Assembly: GCF_030813235.1 (NCBI RefSeq)
Contig: NZ_JAUSUB010000009.1
Span: 84,231 to 148,230 of the forward strand
DNA: 64,000 nt
Origin: Cytobacillus purgationiresistens
GTDB lineage: Bacteria; Bacillota; Bacilli; Bacillales; Cytobacillaceae
Direction: 5' to 3'
The stretch's first letter is position 1, and the number at the start of each line of letters is the position of its first letter. A model generated the notes under the pieces. It was not told the DNA's origin and made no database searches. It was given only the letters and a program-made list of their open reading frames with translations. This document shows, one piece after another, positions 7,290 through 16,521 of this stretch. The translations under genes and the position numbers were made by a program.

Positions 7290-8837
7290 CTATTCAATCC
7301 ACCTAATGAGGTTTGGATCCTTATCTAAAATGGAATCATATTGTGCCTCCATCCCAAAATGTGCATTGGGATCAAGTTTCATATACCTCTCATACTTGTT
7401 CAATCTATCCTCGTACTTAGCCCAGCCAAAATGCTTTACACGCAAGGTTGATAAGCTGTGTGAAAGCTTAAAAATATTCTCTGGAAAACGGCCGCAATGC
7501 TGGGCTGTTTCCTTCCACTCACACTCAAAGTCAGGGCGGTACCGGACTAGGAAAGGGCGGTATATTTGATGAGCAAACCATAAAGAATCCTCTCTGTAAT
7601 GCGCATCGTCCCACATATCATAGAGCCTAAAGCAATATAAATCGATGCCTTCATGCTGTAATAGCAGCTCAATATATTGTGAGAACTGACTCTCAAACAT
7701 TTCATCTGCATCTAAATTTAAGATCCACTCTGGGTTTGTATTAACTGTTTCCTCCCATTGCTGTTTCCGTAATTCCACTTCATTGCTAAACTTGGATGTG
7801 TCATTCCTTATAATATGGATGGGAATCCCCTTCAACACGTTTAGACAAATATTTACTGTATCATCCTCACTGCCATCATCTATAAATACAGCTTCATCAA
7901 TATACTTTTTATGCGCTTCCAGCACTTGATTCAAATAGCGGTTGCCTTCATTTTTCACAATCATGGATAAAGTTAATTTATCCCGTTGTGGTTCTTCAAT
8001 AGTCCCATGTATGGATTTTGCTGCATAACCGCTCTCGTCTTTAAAATGATTGATACCATTGAGGTCGGGGGATCGATAAATATGATAAGCAGGAAAATGT
8101 GTATCAACAAATAATGAAAATCCAAGTGCAGCAGCACGTACACAGAAATGCCGATCTTCTCCCCAAAAAGACAGGTTTTTTATCTGACTGAAGTCCACAC
8201 CCGCATCCATTGCCCGACGACTGATGAGTGTACAAGCACCAAGGCCTCCTACCTCATAGAGCCCCGGGGTTTTCATTCGAGAGATAAATTGATAATAGCG
8301 ATCTGATGCTTCCTCATAAGTTAATTCTTCACCCCTCCCTTGTTCATGCTGTGTATATTCATCACGCAGCCACACTTGAGGCTGAGACATCGAGTCATCC
8401 TGCCATGCAGTCCAGAATATCTCAGATACTATATCCTTCCCAGCAGCTAGTAATTGCTTGATTGTCAGTGGATGCAACAGTAAATCCGAATCCACCAAAA
8501 ATAAATAATCATATTGTTCATATACCGCTTGATTGATGATCGTATTCTTATATTTTGCTACTTTCCAAATAAGATGCTCGTTCCAAAAATGAGTAGTATC
8601 ATTTTTAAAGTACGTATCCTTTTGCCCAGAAACAAGCAGAGTCACATTTTCATTTTCCTTCGCAAACTCACGCAGTATTTGACTTGAAAGGGCATCATCA
8701 TTGTCATCGATAAAGAAATACCCAATTTCTATTTCAGACCGCTCAATATTTCTTAATGAACATAAAAACTCTTGAAGTATCACAGGTCCTTGGTGTATGG
8801 GACTTCCTATTAAAACTCTTTTTTTATTCGTGCTCAT
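7290..8837 (-). CDS. Two-domain glycosyltransferase (GT-A / GT2 type)
   Basis: A cytoplasmic protein of about 515 residues made of two glycosyltransferase-like halves. The first (about 5-290) starts RVLIGSPIHQGP and contains FLVDSDLLLHP and FWGEDRHFCVRA. The second (about 295-515) begins LTLSMIVKNEG, with the GT2 nucleotide-binding pattern FIDDGSEDDT and DADE at its metal site. Such proteins build glycans or spore/cell-surface sugars; the product is unknown. I chose the ATG at 8837, although a GTG at 8852 is also in frame. Neither has a good ribosome binding site, but a short ORF with one overlaps the start. Confidence 0.85.
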   Translation of the reverse strand: MSTNKKRVLIGSPIHQGPVILQEFLCSLRNIERSEIEIGYFFIDDNDDALSSQILREFAKENENVTLLVSGQKDTYFKNDTTHFWNEHLIWKVAKYKNTIINQAVYEQYDYLFLVDSDLLLHPLTIKQLLAAGKDIVSEIFWTAWQDDSMSQPQVWLRDEYTQHEQGRGEELTYEEASDRYYQFISRMKTPGLYEVGGLGACTLISRRAMDAGVDFSQIKNLSFWGEDRHFCVRAAALGFSLFVDTHFPAYHIYRSPDLNGINHFKDESGYAAKSIHGTIEEPQRDKLTLSMIVKNEGNRYLNQVLEAHKKYIDEAVFIDDGSEDDTVNICLNVLKGIPIHIIRNDTSKFSNEVELRKQQWEETVNTNPEWILNLDADEMFESQFSQYIELLLQHEGIDLYCFRLYDMWDDAHYREDSLWFAHQIYRPFLVRYRPDFECEWKETAQHCGRFPENIFKLSHSLSTLRVKHFGWAKYEDRLNKYERYMKLDPNAHFGMEAQYDSILDKDPNLIRWIE

Positions 8838-8877
8838 AGCCAGCTTGAACACGGGTGCTTGCTTTTGCTAATGACAT
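8824..8877 (-). CDS. Possible 17-codon leader ORF overlapping the glycosyltransferase start
   Basis: A strong GAGGTGAG lies 8 bases before an ATG at 8877 that opens a 17-codon frame, MSLAKASTRVQAGYEHE, with a TAA at 8824-8826. The frame ends 14 bases inside the glycosyltransferase gene in another reading frame. This could supply translational coupling for a start that lacks its own binding site. It may also be chance. Confidence 0.3.
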   Translation of the reverse strand: MSLAKASTRVQAGYEHE

Positions 8878-8943
8878 TCAAATCGCTCACCTCGCTATAT
8901 ATATATTCTATTTTGAATTTCTATGTGAGCTATCGCTGTGAAA

Positions 8944-8975
8944 TAAAAAAACAGCGAATCTCTTTAGATTCACCG
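8944..8975 (-). terminator. Terminator of the padR-DUF2812 operon
   Basis: On the minus strand a 10-bp hairpin with two G-U pairs (8952-8961 with 8966-8975) is followed by seven U residues, just after the DUF2812 gene. Confidence 0.8.
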
Positions 8976-8998
8976 TCAAATATATTTGCATAGCACTG

Positions 8999-9616
8999 TT
9001 ATTTGGCTGTTAACTGCGCAGTGTATTTCCTGTATTTAAGATATGCGAATGCACAAAACACACCACTTAAAATAATCAACCAAGGAGAGCCAAACCGCAT
9101 CAAGGCAAAGGGTGTCTCAAATAGCAGGGCAGAGACAAAGGCTATACCTTCTTTTTCCCAGAGACCAGGTGTCAAATAGGCTGACTTTAAGCTCCAAGCG
9201 TAGTCAAATATCCCCGAACCTGCGTTTAGGTGGCTTAAAAACACAAATATAACAAACAAGATAAAAAATCCATTATTGCCCATTAATCGTTTATATAGAG
9301 CCTTTGCCGACATCTCATCGGAAAACAACTCATCCCGACCATCCATTTTTTTTATCCAATATTGTGTTCCGGACCATTTCGAGCCGCTGATGTGGTCCCA
9401 ACCGTAATCACGATATAATTGTAAATAATCAGAGTATGTCAGTTTTTTTCCGAAATTTTGATAATCGATGCGAATGACTTGTTCTTGTTCTGAGGCTTTT
9501 TCAAAAGTATAGCTGCCAAACAACCTTGCTTGCTTGCATGTCCAGCCAGCCTGAAGCATTTCATTCAGCCACTTCTCTTCTTTTTTTACATCGATAAATA
9601 ATTTAAACTTCCTCAT
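8999..9616 (-). CDS. DUF2812 domain membrane protein
   Basis: The protein has 205 residues. The N-terminal DUF2812 domain (about 1-110) begins RKFKLFIDVKKEEKWLNEMLQAGW and includes IRIDYQNF. Two or three hydrophobic segments follow (about 118-135, 155-195). DUF2812 proteins are usually encoded with a PadR regulator, exactly as here: the two genes overlap by 14 bp. The function is unknown; a regulated membrane or stress protein is the usual inference. Confidence 0.85.
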   Translation of the reverse strand: MRKFKLFIDVKKEEKWLNEMLQAGWTCKQARLFGSYTFEKASEQEQVIRIDYQNFGKKLTYSDYLQLYRDYGWDHISGSKWSGTQYWIKKMDGRDELFSDEMSAKALYKRLMGNNGFFILFVIFVFLSHLNAGSGIFDYAWSLKSAYLTPGLWEKEGIAFVSALLFETPFALMRFGSPWLIILSGVFCAFAYLKYRKYTAQLTAK

Positions 9617-9926
9617 CTTCCATCACTCCCTTATATAAAGAAAGAATATGCGCCAGTCTTTTCTGTTCAGTCTTTAAAATATCCATGCCTTCTTCCGTAA
9701 TCCAATAGACCTTTCTTCTGGAATCATTTGATGGAACCTGCTTAATCCAGTGATGCTTTAACAAATTATCGATTGCACCGTAAAGTGTACCCGCAGCAAT
9801 TCTCACATCTCCATCGCTCATCTCTTCAATCTTTTGCATAATGGCATAGCCATGAAGCGGTTCGCGTAAAGCTAATAAAATATAATGCATGGTTTCCGAT
9901 AAGGGGAGAAGTTTATGTTTTTTCAT
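9603..9926 (-). CDS. PadR family transcriptional regulator
   Basis: This winged-helix regulator has about 107 residues. MHYILLALREPLHGYAIMQKIEEM is the PadR signature and the wing contains RRKVYWITEEG. I start it at ATG 9926, preceded by GGAAGGTGG at 6 bases, rather than nine codons upstream. The promoter directly upstream contains two palindromes fitting a PadR operator, so it most likely represses itself and the overlapping DUF2812 gene. Confidence 0.9.
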   Translation of the reverse strand: MKKHKLLPLSETMHYILLALREPLHGYAIMQKIEEMSDGDVRIAAGTLYGAIDNLLKHHWIKQVPSNDSRRKVYWITEEGMDILKTEQKRLAHILSLYKGVMEDEEV

Positions 9927-9941
9927 ATTTACCACCTTCCA

Positions 9942-9994
9942 TATACAGTTCAACTATATAGTTAAATTTTATACAGTCTAACTGTATATGTCAA
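9942..9994 (-). promoter_or_regulatory. padR promoter with two palindromic operators
   Basis: The minus-strand -35 TTGACA (9989-9994) and -10 TAAAAT (9966-9971) are 17 bp apart. A palindrome ATACAGT-N3-ACTGTAT (9971-9987) fills the spacer. A related ATACAGT-N3-ACTATAT (9943-9959) lies just downstream of the -10. Binding at both would block RNA polymerase. This is consistent with PadR autoregulation. Confidence 0.75.
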
Positions 9995-10021
9995 CTCAAA
10001 ATAACACCTTTATTCTTCTAA

Positions 10022-10049
10022 AAAAACAAACCCCCTTTTATAGGGGTCT
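10022..10049 (-). terminator. Terminator downstream of the 10.1-kb hypothetical gene
   Basis: On the minus strand ACCCC and GGGGT arms flank a loop and are followed by TTTGTTTTTT. Confidence 0.7.
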
Positions 10050-10099
10050 GTTATCACTTACTCTTAATCCTTCTTTATTTTCCGCTCCATAAATAGTAT

Positions 10100-10831
10100 T
10101 CATTTTTGTTGAAGTCCATCTGATGCTTTAAGAAGGGCTGAAAAATGTCTTTCTGAGCTGCAGTAAGCGGAAAGCAACCGGTTATTGGGTTCTTCAGACA
10201 GCTGAAATATCTGTTGATAGGCTTCCTTAGAAATACTGTGAATGATCTCTTCCCCCTCAACCACTTCTCCATTAATATCAGACCATTGAATCATTCTAAT
10301 AACATCTTCTTCGGCAATATTATAAGGCGACTCATAGGATTCAGCATATAGGCCGTTCTGCCTTGCATACTCAATTGACTTAGGCGTTAACTGAGCTGTT
10401 CCAATATACATATAGTAATCCCAGCCGAAATGAATATATATTTGTTTCATTGCCTCAAGCCTGCAGTAAGCAAAGTTGCGCAGAATCATCCTGCAAAGTA
10501 TAGGAATATCGCTTTGGTCTACAATTGAATCTTCTTTCCATCTCACGTCTGAAAACGACTCTTCATATAAGATGGAAGCTTCAATTTCACGCTCCTCTAC
10601 CCCGAACATCCTTACAGATTGGACATTGCATTCCTGTAAAAACTGCATGATTGTTTCAATGTAAGCCTGTTCTATCTGAAGATATTCAGGAAGCATAAAT
10701 ACCTTGCGATTAATGGTTTTACCTATTTCCGAGGGACAGGTCCATTCATCTCTCGTATACGAACCGTTCTCATCTCGATTGTCAGGATTATATTTTGTAA
10801 CTCGCCATTGATGCTTGAATTCATTTGCCAA
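10100..10831 (-). CDS. Conserved-looking hypothetical protein, 243 residues
   Basis: A soluble, acidic protein with no signal peptide or membrane segment. It opens MANEFKHQWRVTKYNP and contains DEWTCPSEIGKT, LPEYLQIEQAYI and FGWDYYMYIG. I do not recognise a named family. Start and stop are clean, a terminator follows, and it is a single-gene unit between the PadR operon and a divergent membrane-protein gene. The arrangement of conserved aromatic and acidic residues resembles the small accessory or immunity-type proteins common in Bacillus, but that is only an impression. Confidence 0.7.
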   Translation of the reverse strand: MANEFKHQWRVTKYNPDNRDENGSYTRDEWTCPSEIGKTINRKVFMLPEYLQIEQAYIETIMQFLQECNVQSVRMFGVEEREIEASILYEESFSDVRWKEDSIVDQSDIPILCRMILRNFAYCRLEAMKQIYIHFGWDYYMYIGTAQLTPKSIEYARQNGLYAESYESPYNIAEEDVIRMIQWSDINGEVVEGEEIIHSISKEAYQQIFQLSEEPNNRLLSAYCSSERHFSALLKASDGLQQK

Positions 10832-10980
10832 AATAGCACCTCCATTCAGCCTTTGTTATTTTATCAGAAAAGAAGGATAATAAAATAAACAAACTTATTT
10901 TATATTCTATTATACTTAGTATATATGAGAATTCCGTTACATTTTTAAATCATTAAAGCGTATAAAAAAGGGGGACTATT

Positions 10981-11427
10981 ATGCACGATGATCGTTCCTT
11001 CAAAGAAGAACCGCGACTAACAAAAATAACCGTTATCCTATCCCTATCATTATTAATGATTGGCGCCCTATCCTTTATTGGCGCCATTTATTATTTTGGC
11101 ATCATTGGATTATTTAATATCTTAGGCGTTCAATATGAATCTCTATGGTCTATATTTTGGTTTGTATTGTCCTATTTATTACTGGGGATCCCAGGTGATT
11201 TATTCATAAAGGTTTTACATACCCTTATGAAGCTACCGAATAAATGGAACGCAACCCAGTTGAAAATAGGCCTACTGCTCATTTGCTTTCTAGTGAACTG
11301 GGCATTGATTTCTGTTTTAAATCTTTGGTTCGATTCAATCGAAATCAATGGGCTCACTCAAGTAATTTTAGCTTGTATCATTGCTCTAATAGAGGTTGTA
11401 TTTGTAACTGATCAGAAAAAGAAATGA
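10981..11427 (+). CDS. Small membrane protein, YrvL-like
   Basis: The 148-residue protein has four hydrophobic segments (about 14-40, 52-75, 95-115, 120-142). The pattern YYFGIIGLFNILGVQYESLWSI in the first loop resembles the YrvL regulatory membrane family, though I cannot confirm it. GGGGG-type ribosome binding sequence precedes the ATG. It is followed 40 bp later by an ArsR-type regulator on the same strand, so they may be co-transcribed. Confidence 0.6.
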   Translation: MHDDRSFKEEPRLTKITVILSLSLLMIGALSFIGAIYYFGIIGLFNILGVQYESLWSIFWFVLSYLLLGIPGDLFIKVLHTLMKLPNKWNATQLKIGLLLICFLVNWALISVLNLWFDSIEINGLTQVILACIIALIEVVFVTDQKKK

Positions 11428-11467
11428 TCATCCCCAACTCTGAACAAGAAAAGGCAGGTTGAGAAAA

Positions 11468-12154
11468 ATGAGCTTAAATCCGAATATTTCTGAGGTTGTT
11501 TCTCTACTTGGAGAAACTTCTCGGGCAACGATCTTATCGAGCCTGATGGATGGTCGATTTCATACAGCCAGTGAATTAGCCCTTATGGCAGCCATCAAAC
11601 CGCAGACCGCCAGCTTCCACCTTGCAAAATTGGTTGGAGGAAACCTCGTGAAGGTTGAAAAACACGGACGCTACCGTTATTATCAGCTGGCAAATAAGGA
11701 GGTGGCTGAATTGGTGGAATCCTTACTTGGTGCATCTCCTGCACCAAAGGTCCACTCACTCAGAGAATCCAGCCAATTAAAGCTGCTTCAAGAGGCGAGA
11801 ACTTGCTACGACCATTTAGCAGGAAGGTTGGGCGTCCGAATAACGGAAGCTATGCTCCATGCCGGATATTTAGAAAAGGGAGAAAAAGAGTTTGTGGTTA
11901 CGGATATTGGTGAACAATTTTTTAGCGAGTTTGGCTTAAATTTAGATGAGGTACGCAGAAATCGACGCTCCTTCGCCCGTGCCTGCTTAGATTGGAGTGA
12001 ACGACACCACCATTTGGCCGGAGCGTTAGGCACAAGCCTAATGAACCGCTTCATTGAGCTGGGGTGGATCGCACAAATGCCCACCACGCGTGCGGTAAAG
12101 GTTACCGCCAGAGGTACAGCGGGCTTTAAAGAATATTTCCATATAGAAATCTAA
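11468..12154 (+). CDS. ArsR-type winged-helix transcriptional regulator
   Basis: The protein (about 228 residues) starts with an ArsR-like winged helix (about 5-85: LLGETSRATILSSLMDG, KPQTASFHLAKLV, YRYYQL). A C-terminal half with CLDWSERHHHLAGALG is shared by longer Bacillus ArsR relatives. No metal-binding cysteine cluster like that of ArsR (CVC) is seen, so the signal is unknown. The ATG at 11468 is better placed behind AAGGCAGG than the TTG nine bases upstream. Confidence 0.85.
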   Translation: MSLNPNISEVVSLLGETSRATILSSLMDGRFHTASELALMAAIKPQTASFHLAKLVGGNLVKVEKHGRYRYYQLANKEVAELVESLLGASPAPKVHSLRESSQLKLLQEARTCYDHLAGRLGVRITEAMLHAGYLEKGEKEFVVTDIGEQFFSEFGLNLDEVRRNRRSFARACLDWSERHHHLAGALGTSLMNRFIELGWIAQMPTTRAVKVTARGTAGFKEYFHIEI

Positions 12155-12155
12155 T

Positions 12156-12182
12156 AAAGCCCCTCAGAAATGAGGGGCTTTT
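12156..12182. terminator. Bidirectional terminator that overlaps the 3' end of the DMT gene
   Basis: Arms AAAGCCCCTCA (12156-12166) and TGAGGGGCTTT (12171-12181) are perfect complements. It lies directly after the ArsR gene. The stop codon of the convergent transporter gene (12164-12166) is inside the hairpin, so the transporter's last codons form part of it. Confidence 0.85.
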
Positions 12183-13054
12183 GCTGTTGGTTCGATTTTC
12201 TCCTTGAACTTTCTGTTTACCAGGAATATGCCCATGAAAATGAAGGCGCCTCCCGTGATAATTGAAAGAGATAATGGCTCCTCTAACAATAACCAGCCTG
12301 TGCAAACACCGAAGAACGGAGCTAGGAATAGGTAAGCACTTGTTTTCCCTGGGTTGCTGTTTTGCAAAAGATAATACCAAACGGCAAACTGCACAATCGA
12401 AGACATGATGCTCAACCATAATAAAATAAATATCGATTGGCCATTAGCCACGAAAAAGGGCTGCTCAAGCATTACACTGCAGACTAGCAGCAAAAGTCCG
12501 CCAAATAACATTTGGTACGCGGTTAAAACCCAAGTATCAAAAGAAGAACCCCACTGATTAACCATTAACGTTGCAATCGCCCAAAAGATAGATGAAAAAA
12601 TGCCAAAGATCATACCAATTTTAAAATCAAGTTGTGCACCTAGCGTAATGCTGACTCCTATAATCCCTAGAAACACGCCAACCCATTGGTACAACCTATA
12701 TTTTATTTTTAAAAATAGTGTTCCAAATACGATCACCAGCAACGGATTAGTAAATGTGAGAATTGAAGATTCACTAGCAGGAATCGTACGCAAGCTTAAA
12801 AAAATGCATCCCATCACACCAGCTGTTTGAAAAGCACCAATAACCGCCATTTTTAACCAGCTGGTTTTTGTTTTCGGATGCGGTCTTTTCAATGCGAGAA
12901 CAACCAATACCATAATGATTCCTGCAAGGGTAAAGCGTAATCCCACCAATAACAATGGCGAACTATGCGCTAATCCTATTTTTCCAACCGCAAATGAAGA
13001 GCCCATCAAAAATGTTGTTAAAAGAATTAATCCTGTAAATTTGAATGTATTCAT
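12164..13054 (-). CDS. DMT superfamily (EamA) transporter
   Basis: A 296-residue membrane protein with ten predicted helices in two EamA repeats (about 8-140 and 150-285). The first repeat contains FLMGSSFAVGKIGL and the second FSSIFWAIATLMVNQ. These proteins usually export metabolites or amino acids. It is convergent with the ArsR gene and shares its terminator. The substrate is unknown. Confidence 0.88.
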   Translation of the reverse strand: MNTFKFTGLILLTTFLMGSSFAVGKIGLAHSSPLLLVGLRFTLAGIIMVLVVLALKRPHPKTKTSWLKMAVIGAFQTAGVMGCIFLSLRTIPASESSILTFTNPLLVIVFGTLFLKIKYRLYQWVGVFLGIIGVSITLGAQLDFKIGMIFGIFSSIFWAIATLMVNQWGSSFDTWVLTAYQMLFGGLLLLVCSVMLEQPFFVANGQSIFILLWLSIMSSIVQFAVWYYLLQNSNPGKTSAYLFLAPFFGVCTGWLLLEEPLSLSIITGGAFIFMGIFLVNRKFKEKIEPTAKAPHF

Positions 13055-13138
13055 ATTGATCTCCTGTTATGTGTTTGAGATTATTATAACTCTCGAATAC
13101 ATCAACTGCGGTCGAAATATGAAATACATGAAAATATA

Positions 13139-13720
13139 TTAGAAACCCATCAACTCTTTCACATTTTTCGTATTTTCTTTTGAAGTTAATCGTTCAAGCA
13201 GCAGAAAGGCTACGTCAAAACCGGTTCCAGGATTAGAGGAAGTCATAATATTATCATCCGTGACGATCCGTTCTTTAACCACTTCCACGCCGTACTGTTT
13301 TAATTGAGATGATCGTTTGCTCGTTGGGTGATTATAAGTCGTTGCTCTGCGGTTTTTCAACACACCGCTATGAGCGACCATTATTGATGCCACACATATA
13401 GAGGCAATTGGTTTTTTATTGGCATCAAAATGCTGAATTACCCTCTGAAATGGTTCACTAAAGGCATCCTCATAAAAGCCAGCCTCTTCAAACCCCCCGG
13501 GAATGGCCAACGCATCAAAATCTTCTAAATTGAGGTCAACCAATTGCTTTTCCGGAGCTACTTGAAAATTCCATGTACACGTAAGCTGGGGGTGCAAGCC
13601 AGCTGTAACAACTTCTGTAGAACCGTCCCCCTCCCATTTATTCCAACCTAATACGTCCGTAAATACACTTGCTTCAACTGCTTCAAATCCATTTGCAAGC
13701 AGCAATAAAGTTTTCGACAT
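13139..13720 (-). CDS. DJ-1/PfpI family protein
   Basis: The protein (193 residues) has the DJ-1/PfpI/YajL fold: LLLLANGFEAVEAS with the conserved Glu near residue 13, DALAIPGGFEEAG near 92, and the nucleophile elbow SICVAS near 121 with its cysteine. Roles in the family include deglycase, chaperone and thiazole-phosphate-related functions; none can be chosen here. I use the second ATG (13720), 8 bases behind AAGGAG. It is divergent from an Lrp-type regulator. Confidence 0.88.
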   Translation of the reverse strand: MSKTLLLLANGFEAVEASVFTDVLGWNKWEGDGSTEVVTAGLHPQLTCTWNFQVAPEKQLVDLNLEDFDALAIPGGFEEAGFYEDAFSEPFQRVIQHFDANKKPIASICVASIMVAHSGVLKNRRATTYNHPTSKRSSQLKQYGVEVVKERIVTDDNIMTSSNPGTGFDVAFLLLERLTSKENTKNVKELMGF

Positions 13721-13853
13721 AATCATCACTCCTTAATGTCAATTGTACGAGAGTTAAGACTTTCGTTACATAGGATAGAAAAGGTCATTTTTATCTTTTG
13801 CATTTATCTTTATTGAAAAATCAGTTATATTATTAATTAAAAAAGGTGAAATC

Positions 13854-14270
13854 ATGGATCGCATTGATTATCAAATATTATCCCAGTTTCAGGAGAATGC
13901 AAAGACATCGATAAAACAGATCGCTTCCCGCGTGCATCTATCTGCACCGGCTGTCGCAGAACGCATAAAGAAGCTGGAGGAGCAGCAAATAATTGAAGGT
14001 TATGAGGCAAGGGTGGACCTGACTAAGCTGGACCGCTCCATCACCGCTCTCGTTTTATTTAAATCCATTGATTGTAAAAAGCTGGCTCAATTTTGTCATG
14101 CCCACCCGGATGTCATTGAATGTTATCGTGTTGCTGGAGAAATCAGCTATATTGCTAAGGTTGCCACAAAATCTGTTGAAACATTAGAAGGCTTTATCGA
14201 CCAAGCCATGCCCTTTGGCACCCCTTCAACGAATATTGTGCTGTCAGCCTATGAGAAAAAAATATTATAG
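13854..14270 (+). CDS. Lrp/AsnC family transcriptional regulator
   Basis: At 138 residues it has the normal family length. The N-terminal helix-turn-helix is DYQILSQFQENAKTSIKQIA to SAPAVAERIKKLE (about 4-45). A RAM ligand-binding domain follows, with GEISYIAKV and the C-terminal STNIVLS. An AAAGGTG ribosome binding site precedes the ATG. It is divergent from the DJ-1 gene across 124 bp, a likely target. Confidence 0.9.
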   Translation: MDRIDYQILSQFQENAKTSIKQIASRVHLSAPAVAERIKKLEEQQIIEGYEARVDLTKLDRSITALVLFKSIDCKKLAQFCHAHPDVIECYRVAGEISYIAKVATKSVETLEGFIDQAMPFGTPSTNIVLSAYEKKIL

Positions 14271-14304
14271 CAGCAATCGAGTGACCAAACTATTTGCCAT
14301 AAAA

Positions 14305-14331
14305 AAAATGACTAGATGTACTAGTCATTTT
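14305..14331. terminator. Terminator between convergent lrp-type and ABC1 genes
   Basis: Arms AAATGACTAG (14306-14315) and CTAGTCATTT (14321-14330) pair perfectly, with A/T runs on both sides, so it can act on both strands. Confidence 0.8.
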
Positions 14332-14333
14332 AA

Positions 14334-16013
14334 TCAGAACCTGCCTGCCCGGAATATCGTATAGATGAGAAATACAAACATTAATAAGGCAATGACAAAC
14401 CCAATTTCAACCGCAGGTATATTCCAGAGTAGCGAGGATTGCCTGCCCATTGCTGAACCGACAATTAAACCAACCATAATAATACTAAAGGAAAGCAATA
14501 CAATACTAAAAGCCAATCGATTGCTAATTCGATCAATCCTTGTTAAAAACTTTTCACTATCTGGCAAATTAAGCTCCAATGGAACTTTCCCTTTTTTAAT
14601 CAGTGCAATAATTTCTTTAATATTCTTCGGAGTATCGGCAAAAATACCCCAATACTCTCCCATGTGATCAACAGCATCTTTTACCACATGATCCGGCCTG
14701 TAGCGGTCTAAAATCAAGCGACGACCAAATGGTTCTGCTATTTTCACAATGCTTATATCAGGATCAAGCTTCTCAACTACCCCTTCCATTGTTAGCAATG
14801 CTTTTCCTACTAATGTAAGATCGGTTGGGATATGTATATGATGGTGATTGGCTACCGAGAATAAATCATTAACCGCTTCTCCAATAGAAACCTGGCTAAA
14901 CGGAACATCATAGTACTTCTCCCTTAACAGATCAACATCAGATCTCAATAAGTCTATATCGACATCATCGGGGACTGCCCCCATTCGCATAATTGCTTTA
15001 ATCACACCGTCTGTACTTTGGCGCATCATGGCAATCACTAAGGTTGCAAAATTGGATTTCATTTCTGGTGTCAGACGGCCCACCATACCAAAGTCCATGA
15101 ATACAATTACTTCCCCTGGTAGTACCGATACATTTCCTGGATGAGGATCGGCGTGGAAAGTCCCATCTATTAATATTTGCTGAAAAATCCCTTCAACCAT
15201 TCGTTCAGCTAAGAGCTTTTTATCATAGCCTTTTTGATGAATTTCTTCCAGCTCATTAATATATGTACCTTCAATGTAATCCATCGTTAACACTTTTTTA
15301 GTTGAATAATCCCAAAATACTTTAGGAATACGATAACGAGGATCGTCTTTAAACTGTTGGGCAATCCTGCCCGCATTCCTGCCTTCTAAGGAATAATCCA
15401 ATTCAGCTAGCAGAGCCTTTGAAAATTCATCAACAATCTCAGTAACTTGATAATTAGCGGCCCATTCTTGTCGATGTTCCGCAAGTTTGGCTATCTCTTG
15501 AAGAATTTCTAAATCGGTCTTCATTACCTTTTCAATATGAGGTCTCTGGACTTTGACCGCTACCTTTTCACCTGTGTGCAAGACGCCAAAATGCACCTGG
15601 CCAATAGACGCCGATCCTAGTGGCTCTTCTTGAAATTCGCTAAATACCTCGTTTATTTCCATTCCAAGCTCTTTTTCAACAATCCGCTTAACCTCTTCAA
15701 ATGGAAATGACTGCACATGATCCTGAAGCTTTTCCAGTTCGACGATTATATCATTAGGAATGATATCGGGTCGGGTGCTGGCGATTTGCCCCATTTTCAC
15801 AAAAGTAGGCCCTAACTCCTCCAAAAACAATCTTATACGTTCACCCGTTGTTTTCGTATGAGTCCCCTTTTGTCCTTTAACGAGCAACCGCTTTGGCAAG
15901 GAGAGGAATTCATGCAATCCCAACTCTTTTACAAAAAAACCAAAGCCATTGCGTGAAAACGCAACGGCGATTTCTCGATAGCGATGCATATGTCGCATTC
16001 TTCTTTCAAAAAT
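14334..16013 (-). CDS. ABC1/UbiB/AarF family atypical kinase
   Basis: A UbiB/COQ8-type protein kinase-like ATPase of about 559 residues. It contains the KxGQ motif [16 protein letters not shown] (about 70-85), [26 protein letters not shown] and [10 protein letters not shown], and two C-terminal membrane helices. Family members act in quinone or lipid metabolism. The first ATG (15998) lies 22 bases behind a perfect AAGGAGG. An in-frame ATT at 16011-16013 is only 7 bases behind it and gives the extra N-terminal residues FERR. I therefore favour an AUU start. Confidence 0.9.
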   Translation of the reverse strand: MFERRMRHMHRYREIAVAFSRNGFGFFVKELGLHEFLSLPKRLLVKGQKGTHTKTTGERIRLFLEELGPTFVKMGQIASTRPDIIPNDIIVELEKLQDHVQSFPFEEVKRIVEKELGMEINEVFSEFQEEPLGSASIGQVHFGVLHTGEKVAVKVQRPHIEKVMKTDLEILQEIAKLAEHRQEWAANYQVTEIVDEFSKALLAELDYSLEGRNAGRIAQQFKDDPRYRIPKVFWDYSTKKVLTMDYIEGTYINELEEIHQKGYDKKLLAERMVEGIFQQILIDGTFHADPHPGNVSVLPGEVIVFMDFGMVGRLTPEMKSNFATLVIAMMRQSTDGVIKAIMRMGAVPDDVDIDLLRSDVDLLREKYYDVPFSQVSIGEAVNDLFSVANHHHIHIPTDLTLVGKALLTMEGVVEKLDPDISIVKIAEPFGRRLILDRYRPDHVVKDAVDHMGEYWGIFADTPKNIKEIIALIKKGKVPLELNLPDSEKFLTRIDRISNRLAFSIVLLSFSIIMVGLIVGSAMGRQSSLLWNIPAVEIGFVIALLMFVFLIYTIFRAGRF

Positions 16014-16051
16014 GGGAAACCCTCCTTAAAGCAATTAAATGATTCGCAACC

Positions 16052-16354
16052 TCAGTCTGGCTTTTTTATTTGGTTCTCCAATTCAACAACACGCTGCTCA
16101 AGCATTTGAACTTCATCCTTGCTGGCTAAGTTCAATTCACTCATCATTTTCTTCATTCTCTCATGCATCATTGTATCCATTTCCATTTGCTTTTCTTCGC
16201 CTTTTTTCATTACATCCTGCATGAATTCCTTTGACTCCTGCTTCGACATTTCGCCTTTCTTCACGAGATCATCCATCATTTTCTGTGCCTGTTCTTTACT
16301 TGCCACAGCTAGTCCTAATCCAAGTGCCATTCCTTTTTTAATTGGGTTCTTCAT
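16052..16354 (-). CDS. Phasin-like coiled-coil protein
   Basis: A 100-residue, methionine- and lysine-rich helical protein: KKGMALGLGLAVASKEQAQKMMDDLVKKGEMSK near the start, then a long amphipathic coiled coil ending VELENQIKK. This is the pattern of the small phasin-family proteins encoded immediately upstream of UbiB/ABC1 genes in bacilli. It is 38 bp before the ABC1 gene, so they form an operon. Confidence 0.8.
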   Translation of the reverse strand: MKNPIKKGMALGLGLAVASKEQAQKMMDDLVKKGEMSKQESKEFMQDVMKKGEEKQMEMDTMMHERMKKMMSELNLASKDEVQMLEQRVVELENQIKKPD

Positions 16355-16488
16355 TACAGTCTACCTCCAAAGTTTTGGTTTTTAATTTAAACTACAGCTT
16401 TATTATTAGTTAGTATACCTTTTCGGTTTTATAATAAAACCAAGACTGGTTAATGCTTTTATTAAAAAACCGATAAATAATGTAAAAA

Positions 16489-16518
16489 AGCCAAAATCCC
16501 TCAAACAGGATTTTGACT
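16489..16518 (-). terminator. Terminator of the 16.5-kb membrane protein gene
   Basis: On the minus strand GTCAAAATCC and GGATTTTGGC arms are followed by TTTTTTAC. Confidence 0.8.
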
Positions 16519-16521
16519 TCT

